NCBI RefSeq assembly: GCF_005886105.2
Contig: NZ_PNCO02000001.1
Coordinates: forward strand, 2,229,001 to 2,293,000
DNA length: 64,000 nt
From: Pseudoalteromonas galatheae
GTDB taxonomy: Bacteria; Pseudomonadota; Gammaproteobacteria; Enterobacterales; Alteromonadaceae
Direction: 5' to 3'
Both the position numbers and the translations under genes were made by a program. The notes beneath the pieces were generated by a model, which saw only the letters and a list, made by a program, of their open reading frames with translations, ran no database searches and had not been told where the DNA came from. This document shows positions 8,479 to 17,238 of this stretch, in pieces (position 1 is the first letter of the stretch; every line of letters begins with the position of its first letter).

Positions 8479-9264
8479 ATGACCGCAAACAACGTTAATC
8501 ATCAAGCAGAGCTCGATAAATTCTTGACAGCTTTAGAACATCACAAGATTTTCCAAAATAAATACTTTTTATATTTAGCAAAAAATAAATGGACGCCAGA
8601 AAGTTACGCATTGTTTAGAGCTAATTTCTTTTATCGAACGGAGCTGACGGTAAAAGGGATTGCACACGTATGTGCAAGATCAGCTGAGGTTAATGATATG
8701 GATACCCTAATCTTGTTTTCGTATATCTTGGGTGAAGAAACGGGGATGGGCAACAAAGCGCATTGTCATGAAATATTTATGGAGAATGCACTAAATCTAT
8801 TTGGCGCGATGGAGTTTGATTTAGCACCACTCAAGGTTGTTGACGCAAAAAACAGCCGTTACATTTTACCAGAAACACTGGCTTACAGAGAACGAGTCAC
8901 TTCTCTTCTTTCAAATAGTTACCAACGTATGCTCGGGGTTGCCATGGCGCTTGAAACACATGCCGACCACATGCTCACGGCATTTAGAGAAGGTTTTCGC
9001 TTAACACGTCAAAATTTAGATAAAGAGCAGTATCAAAATAAAGTAGAAATCTATTTCAATGCTCATGTTGATAACGGCGTGGAAGAGCGACATGCCGAGG
9101 ACGCTCGTCAATGTGTCATTAACAACTGCCTGTCCCAGAGTGATCTGAACGAGATCATGTTTGGTGCCAATGAAATGCTCAAAGTTCAGGAACGAATGTG
9201 GCAAGCAATGTATAGAAAAACAGTGCAACTTGAGACACAAAATGAAGGTGAAGTATATGCGTAA
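8479..9264 (+). CDS. Heme-oxygenase-like diiron oxidase (HDO) family protein
   Basis: 261 residues, all helical. Candidate iron ligands are Glu86/87, His95/97, Glu159 in ALETHADHM, and the cluster HVDNGVEERHAED (His196, Asp198, Glu202/203, His205). This pattern resembles iron-containing redox enzymes of the heme-oxygenase-like diiron superfamily (UndA, BesC, SznF-type), which activate O2 for N-oxygenation or C-C cleavage of amino or fatty acids. It is the first gene of a six-gene plus-strand operon, and its end overlaps the aminotransferase start by 8 bp. An AAGGAA site precedes the ATG. The substrate is unknown; exact ligands need a structure model. Confidence 0.75.
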   Translation: MTANNVNHQAELDKFLTALEHHKIFQNKYFLYLAKNKWTPESYALFRANFFYRTELTVKGIAHVCARSAEVNDMDTLILFSYILGEETGMGNKAHCHEIFMENALNLFGAMEFDLAPLKVVDAKNSRYILPETLAYRERVTSLLSNSYQRMLGVAMALETHADHMLTAFREGFRLTRQNLDKEQYQNKVEIYFNAHVDNGVEERHAEDARQCVINNCLSQSDLNEIMFGANEMLKVQERMWQAMYRKTVQLETQNEGEVYA

Positions 9265-10528
9265 TTCAGTATTTTCAGATTCAGCATTAGCGCTTCGAGA
9301 CTCGATTACGCACGGTACCAAAGCAAAAATAGCTGCAATTAACGCAAGCTCGAACCAACAGGTCATCGACTTGAGTATCGGCACATTAGACGATACGGCA
9401 GACACCCGTATTGACCAAGCAGTCATTAACTTCATCAATGAAAATGCGCGTGCAATTCACGAGTTTGCTCCCGTCACTGGCTTTGAGTTTTTACGAGATG
9501 CAATCAGTGATAGAGTCTTTAGACTGCGCGGTTTACGATATGCTGCTGCAGATGAAGTTATGGTCACACCCGGCGGTATAAAAGGCGCTATCACTGTCGC
9601 ATTTCATACCTTATTAAATCCGGATGATGAAGTGATAGTACCACTACCTAACTGGCCTCATTATGCCGACATGATAGCGTTACACGGAGCAAAAATGGTT
9701 CCGGTATTAGTCGAAGAGTTTTATGAAAAAGGCTTACAACCCGCTCAGTTGGAGGCCGCCATTAACGACAACACTAAAATGGTGATTTTAGGAGACTGCG
9801 TTAACCCATCAGGTAAAATTTATTCTTATAAAGAACAGTGTAAATTAGCCGATGTTATCGCTAAACATAATATTGAGCGTGCAAAGTGCGCCAAACCAGC
9901 GATTCAAATATTGTTTGACTGTCCTTACGAATCCCATATTCTTGATGGCCCTGACACAATTTCTGCCTACACCTTTACTGATAAAGATCATACGCAATAT
10001 AGCTTAAGAGATTGCACCACTTTCGTGACAGGCCCGGGCAAAACCTATGGTATGCACGGCGACCGAGCTGGCTATATTTGCGCGCCGGCAAACTTAATCA
10101 ATATGATGGCTCGAGTACAAGTTAACCTAAACTCTTTTGCCGCAACTTATGCCCAAATCGCCACAAATGAAGCAATGCAGGCTTATATGGATGATGTAGC
10201 ACACCAACGCGCAGTCAACTCAAGAGCAAATTTACAAAATTACACTGATCTTTTAAATGCCATAGACGGGGTTGTGGCGCCCGTCCCTCAAGGTGGGTTC
10301 TTTATCTTCGTTGATTTGTCCGCTTATGGCGAAAAGATCCAAGCCGCTGGGTACGATACTGCCGCAGCATTCTTGTTAGAAAAAGCCAAGGTAGCTTCTA
10401 TTGGTGGAATGCACTTTGCTGAAGGCAGCGAAGCACTTCGTCATTTTGTTCGTATGAACTGTGGACGAGCGAGAGAAACCTTAGAGCAGGCAGCACAGCG
10501 GATCCAACAAGCGCTGGAGTCGTTGTAG
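9257..10528 (+). CDS. PLP-dependent aminotransferase, class I/II fold
   Basis: 423 residues from the ATG at 9257, chosen because AAGGTGAAG lies just upstream and the start overlaps the preceding stop. The fold-type I signature is clear: an N-terminal VTPGGIKGA segment, CVNPSGKIYS, an FDCPYES region, the probable Schiff-base lysine Lys262 in TGPGKTYGMHGDRAGY, and the C-terminal RMNCGRARE arginine region. It probably transfers the amino group of, or otherwise processes, an amino-acid intermediate in the pathway encoded by the operon. The flanking diiron protein and flavoprotein suggest oxidised amino-acid chemistry; the substrate cannot be inferred. Confidence 0.85.
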   Translation: MRNSVFSDSALALRDSITHGTKAKIAAINASSNQQVIDLSIGTLDDTADTRIDQAVINFINENARAIHEFAPVTGFEFLRDAISDRVFRLRGLRYAAADEVMVTPGGIKGAITVAFHTLLNPDDEVIVPLPNWPHYADMIALHGAKMVPVLVEEFYEKGLQPAQLEAAINDNTKMVILGDCVNPSGKIYSYKEQCKLADVIAKHNIERAKCAKPAIQILFDCPYESHILDGPDTISAYTFTDKDHTQYSLRDCTTFVTGPGKTYGMHGDRAGYICAPANLINMMARVQVNLNSFAATYAQIATNEAMQAYMDDVAHQRAVNSRANLQNYTDLLNAIDGVVAPVPQGGFFIFVDLSAYGEKIQAAGYDTAAAFLLEKAKVASIGGMHFAEGSEALRHFVRMNCGRARETLEQAAQRIQQALESL

Positions 10529-10573
10529 TCAGGATGGCCCAGCATGATTGGGCCGCAATAAGGAAATATAACT

Positions 10574-12313
10574 ATGCATAGTAATAACATAAGCAGGTTT
10601 GGTATTGTAGGTACTGGCTTTTCAGGTACAGCTACATTAGTGCACTTAGTTAAGCAATTAGTGGCTTCAAAACTCGATTGTCGTAACATTGAAATTGTGA
10701 CTTTTGAGCAACGTGGTGACAATGGTCCCGGCCACCCATACTGTAGCGAAGAACTGCTACCTACCCATTTGTGTAACAACCAAACTTATATGATGGCACT
10801 GTTCGACAATGACTTCTTTGATTGGCTCTGTGAACGGCAACACTGGCTTGCCCAGCGATTTCCCCACCTTATAAAAGTAACACATCCAGCACTTGAAGAT
10901 ATCACTGTGTGGCAGCCCGATCAGGATGCCTTTTATCCTAGAGCGTTGTTTGGTGTCTATTTAAAAGAACGATTTAACCAGTATTGCCAACTAGCCAAAG
11001 AAAATGGGGTTAAGATACATCATTATAACAACTGTAAGGTGTTGGATGGTTTACCCACTAAAAGTGGCTTTGAACTCCATTTTTGTCAGCATGAACACAG
11101 TGCTGTAAAACAACTCGAATTCGATAAAGTGCTGCTTGCAACAGGCCATTGGAATAGCCTTAATAAAGCACAGTATGACGAAAGAGTACTGATGTCGCCC
11201 TACCCCCATTCGGCATTAAAAAACTGGTTTTCACAGCAGCTAGAAACACAGCCTGCATATGGCAAACGAATTGCTATCAAAGGAATGGGGCCAAGTGGCA
11301 TTGATGCCATTTTATCGCTAGTGGATAGCGGTAAGTTTGAACAAGACCCCCAAGGAAATGTCGTTGCGTTTACGCCTGATAAAAGTACTCGTTCACTCAA
11401 CGTGTATGCGATAAGTCGCTGTGGTTTTTTTCCGGCGGTACGAGACAGGCGCATTGAGCATAGCTTTAACTACTTAACAGAAGACACCTTTTTTGATTTA
11501 GAAAAAAAGCTAGGCAAACGCCTTGCACTAGACGATATTTTACATTTGATCGATGAAGAACTTAAAGATGCATCACAAGGCCGCATAGGGTGGCAAGAAG
11601 TTGCGGTCCCACCTTTCGAGTCTGCGCTAGAGAAGCTGAAATTTGACGCAACTTTACCTCAAGACAATGCGCTTATTCATGCGGTCTTGCTTCGAGTCAG
11701 AAGGATGAAGTTTTACCGCTATTTAAGCGCGGACGAAAAGCAGCGCTACGACGCTAACTTAGATACACACTTTATTCGCACTGCCGTTCCTATTCCACTG
11801 CTAAATGCACAAAAGTTGATAGCATTATTTAACGCGGGCATATTGACTAGCTGCCAACTTGGTTATGGTAATAAGCAGGGGGTTACTATCAGCGCAAATC
11901 AAATTTCTATATCATGCAATCAGGTTTGCGAACCACTCATTGCCGATGGCCTCATTATGGCGGCAGGTCAAAGCTTTGATTTAAAACTGCACCCAGATCC
12001 ATTTATACAAGCTTTGATCAAACGAGGTGAATTACAGCCACATCAAGAAGTTAACTACCAAACCGGTGGTATTCGATTGCAAGGACATGAATCCTACAAG
12101 GTGATGCGATGGGACCCCATAACTCAGCAGCATCAGGTTTCACCTTACTTGTCGTCATTTGGTGTATTGACGCGCTATTGGCAAAACGAACGTAACTTTG
12201 CTGCAGCGTTTGTTGAAGCCGCACAAAGTGTTGCCCATAATTGGGTCGACTATATTTATAAAAAAACTACCGCACAACAAAGAAACACAGACCAGACTAA
12301 AGTCCACGCTTAA
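10574..12313 (+). CDS. FAD/NAD(P)-binding protein (putative flavin monooxygenase-like)
   Basis: 579 residues. The N-terminus FGIVGTGFSG contains a GxGxxG dinucleotide-binding turn at residues 13-18, and a second conserved block near 230 (KGMGPSGIDA) matches the FAD-NAD(P)-binding family (PF13454-like) related to ornithine/lysine N-hydroxylases. A third conserved stretch, GLIMAAGQS, lies near 460. It probably oxidises an amine or thiol intermediate using FAD and NAD(P)H. It is the third gene of the operon, 45 bp after the aminotransferase and preceded by AAGGAAA. Together with the diiron protein it makes two oxidative enzymes in one short cluster. Confidence 0.75.
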   Translation: MHSNNISRFGIVGTGFSGTATLVHLVKQLVASKLDCRNIEIVTFEQRGDNGPGHPYCSEELLPTHLCNNQTYMMALFDNDFFDWLCERQHWLAQRFPHLIKVTHPALEDITVWQPDQDAFYPRALFGVYLKERFNQYCQLAKENGVKIHHYNNCKVLDGLPTKSGFELHFCQHEHSAVKQLEFDKVLLATGHWNSLNKAQYDERVLMSPYPHSALKNWFSQQLETQPAYGKRIAIKGMGPSGIDAILSLVDSGKFEQDPQGNVVAFTPDKSTRSLNVYAISRCGFFPAVRDRRIEHSFNYLTEDTFFDLEKKLGKRLALDDILHLIDEELKDASQGRIGWQEVAVPPFESALEKLKFDATLPQDNALIHAVLLRVRRMKFYRYLSADEKQRYDANLDTHFIRTAVPIPLLNAQKLIALFNAGILTSCQLGYGNKQGVTISANQISISCNQVCEPLIADGLIMAAGQSFDLKLHPDPFIQALIKRGELQPHQEVNYQTGGIRLQGHESYKVMRWDPITQQHQVSPYLSSFGVLTRYWQNERNFAAAFVEAAQSVAHNWVDYIYKKTTAQQRNTDQTKVHA

Positions 12314-12337
12314 TAACAGTATGACAAGGAGCAAACC

Positions 12338-12868
12338 ATGGAAATGAAAGAGTTTTACTATGAAAATGGCATTCGTGTTAGCCTTTTTAATCTAGATCAC
12401 AGAGCGGTTCCATACCATTTTCATCAATCGGTATGCGATATGATTTATTGTGCTAAGGGCGCTATCAATATTGAGCTTCCAGACAGGCAGCAGATTTACC
12501 ATGTACCTTTAGGTGAAGTATTCCAAATTCCATCTAAACTTAAGCACCGGTTCGCCAACGCCATGGAGCCGGGTAAGGCGAGTCGTTATGTGCTCATGCA
12601 ACTCGGTGAATTTAATATAGAGTTTGTGAAGAACAATAAGAAAATGGATGCGCAACTAGTTGATGCGACGTATTTTGATTATCAACAAACAGATGTATAC
12701 ATTGAGGACCGCAAGAAAGATATATTGGCACTAGTGGATCATTTTTCGCAAAACAAGCCCGAAGTCCTAGATGATGAGGAGCTGAGCGATGTGCTAACCG
12801 CACTTAATGCGTTTGCAACCCAAGGTATAGAGGCGTCGTATCCAGAGCATGCACTAGAGAGCGCATAA
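12338..12868 (+). CDS. Cupin-domain protein
   Basis: 176 residues. A cupin barrel is suggested by HRAVPYHFHQSVCDMIYC, an IELP strand and LGEVFQIPSKLKHRFAN, with histidines in the usual metal-binding positions (HFH, then a later His). The C-terminal 50 residues are helical and acidic. It could be a metal-dependent enzyme or a small-molecule sensor for the pathway. AAGGAG precedes the ATG, and the stop codon overlaps the next start as TAATG, showing tight coupling with the transporter. Cupins occur in HDO-containing pathways such as the SznF fusion, but here it is a separate protein. Confidence 0.75.
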   Translation: MEMKEFYYENGIRVSLFNLDHRAVPYHFHQSVCDMIYCAKGAINIELPDRQQIYHVPLGEVFQIPSKLKHRFANAMEPGKASRYVLMQLGEFNIEFVKNNKKMDAQLVDATYFDYQQTDVYIEDRKKDILALVDHFSQNKPEVLDDEELSDVLTALNAFATQGIEASYPEHALESA

Positions 12869-13623
12869 TGGAATACTCAGCAGTAACCATCGCCATCATT
12901 TTAGGTGTATTTGGTTTTGCAGGACTCATAAAAGGAGTGGTGGGTCTTGGCCTACCACCGATTGTGCTGGGACTACTCACCGCTATCATCGGGATCCATC
13001 CTGCGATGGCGTTGGTAGCATTGCCTGCATTTATAACCAATATCGTACAAGCCGTTTCAGGCGCGCACTGGAAGACTCTTTGGCTCACCCAACGTTTATT
13101 CTTTTTTTTCGCAACAATCTCCATTGCAGCCGGCTGCTTACTGACTCAGTTTGTTAATCAAGCCCACATGTCTTTGTTATTAGGTGTATTGCTGATGTGT
13201 TATGGCAGCTTAGGGATCTTAAAGTTTAAACCACATATCGATGTTCAATGGCGACCTCATGCGGGCGTTGTGCTAGGAATGTGCAATGGCGTTTTTACCG
13301 GATTAACTGGATCCTCTGCAGTGCCTGGCGTATTTTATTTACAGGCAATTGGTCTACCAAAGGAAAAGTTGATCCAGGCAATGGGCATTTTATTCACTTG
13401 CTCATCACTCGGGCTTAGCTTGGGGTTAATTTGGCAAGGTGTGTTAACACCATCAGCAAGTGCTTTGTCCGTAGTCGCCTTGATCCCAGCTACCATATGT
13501 ATGTATTTTGGGGCAAAGTTACGAAAGCACATTTCTATCATTATGTTTGAGCGTATTTTTTATGGTGCGCTTACCCTGCTTGGCTTATATGTGATTTTCA
13601 AAAATAAAACACTACTTGTCTGA
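12868..13623 (+). CDS. Sulfite exporter TauE/SafE family membrane protein
   Basis: 251 residues, strongly hydrophobic, with about eight predicted membrane segments. The family-typical Gly/Pro-rich repeats are present in each half (GLIKGVVGLGLPPI near residue 20, and GVFTGLTGSSAVPGVF near 145). TauE/SafE proteins move sulfite, sulfoacetate or related organic anions across the inner membrane. The start overlaps the cupin stop (TAATG). As the only transporter in the operon it may export the product or import a precursor, and the family hints at a sulfur-containing or anionic compound. That last point is inference. Confidence 0.85.
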   Translation: MEYSAVTIAIILGVFGFAGLIKGVVGLGLPPIVLGLLTAIIGIHPAMALVALPAFITNIVQAVSGAHWKTLWLTQRLFFFFATISIAAGCLLTQFVNQAHMSLLLGVLLMCYGSLGILKFKPHIDVQWRPHAGVVLGMCNGVFTGLTGSSAVPGVFYLQAIGLPKEKLIQAMGILFTCSSLGLSLGLIWQGVLTPSASALSVVALIPATICMYFGAKLRKHISIIMFERIFYGALTLLGLYVIFKNKTLLV

Positions 13624-13641
13624 TTTTAAAGGAATATTATC

Positions 13642-14238
13642 ATGGTGAATATTGAATATAACGCCTTACTTAGCGAAGTCGCTGAGTTAGGGCTGAAAAA
13701 TGATATGAACGCAAAAAGTAAACAAGATAAATACTTAAATATCACCAAAGACACTGGTGAGTTTTTAGCTTTCCTCACTAAAGCGAGTAATGTAACTCGT
13801 ATCTTAGAGCTTGGCACGTCTAACGGTTATTCTACATTGTGGTTTGCCGGTGCATTACCTGAAAATGGAGAAATCACCACAATCGAAAGATGTGTACACA
13901 AATATCAACAAGCGCTAGCAAATATTGACCGAGCAAGACTAAAGTGTAGGATTAATGCTTTCAACGGCGAGATATCGACAATTTTACCTAAGTTACAGCA
14001 AGGCTTTGACTTGATATTTTTCGACGCTGACAGAAGTATCTATATGGATATTCTGCCACTGGCCGAAAAACTGCTCGCGCCAAATGGTATTATTGTGTGT
14101 GATAACGCAACGTCGCATGCCCATGAGTTAACCGCGTTTATGCAGTATTTCTCAGATAGTCAAAGATACACAACAGCCTTAGTACCAGTAGGTAAAGGGG
14201 AATTTGTCGCTTACCGTAACACGCATTGCTACGAATAA
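13642..14238 (+). CDS. SAM-dependent O-methyltransferase (COMT/YrrM-like)
   Basis: 198 residues. Motif I LELGTSNGYS lies at 55-64, followed by an acidic motif II region (TTIER), DLIFFDADRS near 125 and IIVCDNATSH near 152, as in class I cation-dependent O-methyltransferases. It would use S-adenosylmethionine to methylate a hydroxyl, carboxylate or hydroxamate-like group. AAGGAA precedes the ATG, 18 bp after the transporter stop, and it appears to be the last gene of the operon. A perfect GGCATGC/GCATGCC palindrome at about 14306-14321, without a T-run, follows. Confidence 0.85.
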   Translation: MVNIEYNALLSEVAELGLKNDMNAKSKQDKYLNITKDTGEFLAFLTKASNVTRILELGTSNGYSTLWFAGALPENGEITTIERCVHKYQQALANIDRARLKCRINAFNGEISTILPKLQQGFDLIFFDADRSIYMDILPLAEKLLAPNGIIVCDNATSHAHELTAFMQYFSDSQRYTTALVPVGKGEFVAYRNTHCYE

Positions 14239-14367
14239 AGCACTCTACTTTGCCACACGATTGAGAGGAACTGTGACCCTTTAAAATTCGCAGATATTGA
14301 AAAAGGCATGCTTGCATGCCATCTTACCGAGGTTTTTAAGGGGAGTATAACCAAGAATAACTGAGCA

Positions 14368-15195
14368 CTAGCGAGTAGGTCTCAGTGTTTCAATGATATT
14401 CGCATCCATCCAGTATGGATTGCCTTCCCAGTAACTGGTGCCGTCCTTTCTGACTTTTTTGTCACCTCGCCAAAAAAATAAATATTTCCCGTCTGGTGAT
14501 ACTTTAGGACGTTGCTCGTACGCAGCCGTATTAATCGTATCTCCCATATTTATTGCGTTTGTCCATGTACCATCTTGGTTACGAAAACTAATGTAAATAT
14601 CAGGCGTGTTTTCACCTTCCTGTTCAGCATCCCACATAATGTAAGACTCATCTGGCGCGATGTAGGGGTGAGCAATGTACTTTCCTTGATTAATTGCCTT
14701 ACTCATTTTGTGCGGTGTTTCATATTTACCATCAACAAGCCGTGAATAACTCAAATGCCCACTGCCGTCTTTCAAATCTAAGACATAAAAGTAGAGTGTC
14801 CCTTTTGCTGAGGTGGTATAGCCTCTGATTGGAATACCTTTAAAAGACTCGATGTTTTGTATGTGTGAAACTGGTGGACTAAATTTATCCTGATATGCTT
14901 TTCTGTCTGCTTCAGGTATTGATTTTTCAATCCATTGATTGTGCTTAAATTGCATCACAATCCATGTCGGTTTTTGGTATTCTCCACCAGCGCGAGTAAA
15001 AGAAAGCTCAGACATATCTGGCAAAAATAACACTTCAGTCTCGCGGTGTTCATCCGTAGAAACCACACCTGGAGCAAATAATTCGGGCGTTAATCCCGGT
15101 GGCTTTTGTCCTAAATCATACTTGTTTTGGCCATAACTTTTATCGCAAATTATTAAACTGCAAAACAAAGCAATTAGAATGCTCATCTGCTTCAT
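14368..15195 (-). CDS. Exported PD40/WD40-like beta-propeller protein
   Basis: 275 residues from the ATG at 15195, which has AAAGGACAG upstream and begins a clear signal peptide (hydrophobic core MSILIALFCSLIIC, cut near SYGQ). The body contains TolB-like PD40 blades (YIAPDESYIMWD, KVSPDGKYLFFWRGD). It is probably periplasmic; such proteins often bind partners or polysaccharide and have no catalytic residues. It converges with the O-methyltransferase operon and shares its strand with a small membrane protein gene and a second PD40 protein further right. Function unknown. Confidence 0.75.
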   Translation of the reverse strand: MKQMSILIALFCSLIICDKSYGQNKYDLGQKPPGLTPELFAPGVVSTDEHRETEVLFLPDMSELSFTRAGGEYQKPTWIVMQFKHNQWIEKSIPEADRKAYQDKFSPPVSHIQNIESFKGIPIRGYTTSAKGTLYFYVLDLKDGSGHLSYSRLVDGKYETPHKMSKAINQGKYIAHPYIAPDESYIMWDAEQEGENTPDIYISFRNQDGTWTNAINMGDTINTAAYEQRPKVSPDGKYLFFWRGDKKVRKDGTSYWEGNPYWMDANIIETLRPTR

Positions 15196-15289
15196 AAACT
15201 GTCCTTTTATTAGAGCCTGTTTACTTTTCAAGTAAATATAATTGCACTAAGTAACAGCATAATCCAAGCACCTTTACAAAGCCTGACAA

Positions 15290-15529
15290 TTACACCGCAA
15301 AGCCTCGCCATTGCGGCATCAAAAGACCTGCAATAAACCAAGGAACTTGTAGTACGAGTATACACAGCGCATACAGACGCAACTGCTCAGCAGTCCATAG
15401 CGCAGCAAACCAGCCAATGATAAAGAACGACCTCCACCCTTCTATCTTTGCCGCTCCACCAAAATTTAAAATCCAAAGCCAAAACGCCACCAACGTGGCA
15501 TGAGAGAGTATCCATGCAAGTAAACTCAT
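15290..15529 (-). CDS. Small membrane protein, 79 aa
   Basis: A very hydrophobic 79-residue product, Trp-rich, with two to three predicted membrane helices (residues 5-22, 33-45 and 52-72). I do not recognise a family. An AAGGA stretch lies upstream of the ATG. It stands alone between two PD40 genes on the same strand, and its short length makes the call less certain than for its neighbours. Confidence 0.55.
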   Translation of the reverse strand: MSLLAWILSHATLVAFWLWILNFGGAAKIEGWRSFFIIGWFAALWTAEQLRLYALCILVLQVPWFIAGLLMPQWRGFAV

Positions 15530-15920
15530 ACCTAAATCCTTGTCTCTAAGTTCGTACCCGATCCTACTTTCGCTTCAGAAAGTAAGCTAATGAAGCCGAG
15601 CCTATTAACACTATTCCAACGCGTTTGTCTTGGCAATATAGTAAAACCATAACGCTCACTTAATCGGTCGTAATAGCTATCAATATTTTGCAGACCAAAG
15701 TGACTTCGGGTACTTTATTTCTATCACATCCAACATCGTTATTAACAATGCATCATAATATCCCTCGTTATCATAAGTTTTGAGGATGAATGCTAACTTT
15801 TTATACACTTAAGGCTTCTCTTAAGCTTATTCACATTGCTTTGATACTTCTTTTCCTTTTACAGATCGTCTCCAACAGCAGTAAAATTAATGACCTAGAA
15901 ATGCGGTCAGTGTTTTAGGC
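15530..15920. other. Non-coding stretch, 390 bp
   Basis: No reading frame with a ribosome-binding site or family resemblance was found on either strand. It probably holds the 3' region of the PD40 gene at 15921-16871 and the promoter of the small membrane protein gene. No strong hairpin was seen. Confidence 0.5.
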
Positions 15921-16871
15921 CTACTGACGCTCATTTGTATTCATTAACTTTTTTAGTGCTTCTTGGTCAAGACCCGGTACAACAGTCGCTTGCGAGCTGT
16001 TTTGAAGTATTCTTTTGATAGACGTGCCATCCACATTTACAGAAAAGACATCATAAAAGCCATACACATTCTCTGAAGCGAAATACACCTTTGTGCCGTC
16101 TGGAGACCAAGATGGATCCCACTCTTGAATGTCATTGCGGGTCAGCCGCTTGTTATTAGTTCCATCAATATCCATGACATATACTTCCTGATTACCATCT
16201 CTATTAGATAAATAGGCTATTTTTGTGCCATCTGGAGAAATTTGAGGAGACATGTTATCAGTATCATCTTGAGTGAGTTGAATAACCTCACCACCATCTA
16301 AACTGGCAATGCTAATTTGGCTTGGGCTGGCTTTAGATTGATAGAGTAATCGCCCATCTGGCATAAATTCTGGAGCGCGACCCGCCAGATTTTTAATTTG
16401 GCGCTGTTCACTACCATCAGCATTCATTAACCAAATTTCTTCTTGCCAAACGCCTTCCTTATTTTCATATTCTCTAGCAAACGCTATCGTCATTCCATCC
16501 AAAGACCACGCGGGTGCACTATCCCAGACATATTTTTTCCTCGTTAATCTTTTCAGATTGCGGCCAGTAATATCAACGGTGTGGATTGACCATGTTTTAA
16601 AGTTATCGTATTTACCGTAAAAGGTTACTTTGTCTTTTGATGGTGAGACAGCAGGATAGCCGTCACTCGATGTGGCTTTCACGATTCTAACTGGCGATCT
16701 ACCACCTTGATCACTTAAGTAAATCGCTTTGCTATTACCGTCTTTAAAGCTATAAATAATACCATACGACTCAGCTGATAGTTCGCTATATGATTGAACT
16801 TCATGAATAAAAAATAACATTATGCTGTAAAAACAAGCCCGCTTTGAGATGCCAATTTCTTTAACAAGCAT
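15921..16871 (-). CDS. TolB-like PD40 beta-propeller protein, exported
   Basis: 316 residues. A hydrophobic N-terminal stretch (ACFYSIMLFFIHEVQSYS) suggests export, followed by at least five PD40 repeats with the PxxSPDGxxIAxxS pattern (SPSKDKVTFYG, SLDGMTIAFA, SPDGTKIAYLS, SPDGTKVYFAS) and short basic linkers such as RLTRN between blades. It looks like the TolB propeller domain without the TolB N-terminal domain. AGGGAGA precedes the ATG. It probably acts in the periplasm as a binding protein; no partner gene is next to it. Confidence 0.75.
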   Translation of the reverse strand: MLVKEIGISKRACFYSIMLFFIHEVQSYSELSAESYGIIYSFKDGNSKAIYLSDQGGRSPVRIVKATSSDGYPAVSPSKDKVTFYGKYDNFKTWSIHTVDITGRNLKRLTRKKYVWDSAPAWSLDGMTIAFAREYENKEGVWQEEIWLMNADGSEQRQIKNLAGRAPEFMPDGRLLYQSKASPSQISIASLDGGEVIQLTQDDTDNMSPQISPDGTKIAYLSNRDGNQEVYVMDIDGTNNKRLTRNDIQEWDPSWSPDGTKVYFASENVYGFYDVFSVNVDGTSIKRILQNSSQATVVPGLDQEALKKLMNTNERQ

Positions 16872-17238
16872 TACTCAGTCTCCCTTGATAGTTGTGTATA
16901 ATAGGAGAACACTACAGCAGTTTACCTACGAAAAACATGATGTTTTATTGACTTTTCGCTGAATTGCACCTAAATGTGTTATCTTCTTGCTGATAACAGA
17001 ACCCTGATAGTGCTATAGCCCCTTCCATTTATTGCACAAAACCAATCAATAATTACGAAAAACACCTCTTCATAACTCATTGATATTTATGAACAATGAA
17101 CATAAAATGAATAAATTTACCAGAAACCACGTTATTTTCTTGATATTTTTTCACTTTTGCCTGTATTTTAGCTTTGATAATCTGCATTTTTTAGCTAACT
17201 TAACCCTATTTAGCAACAACATTGAAACAAGGTAATTC
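16872..17238. other. Divergent intergenic region before the porin gene
   Basis: 367 bp between the minus-strand PD40 gene and the plus-strand porin. It is AT-rich with runs of A and T, as in strong outer-membrane-protein promoters, and should contain promoters for both genes. I cannot name a specific -35/-10 pair or operator with confidence. Confidence 0.4.
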
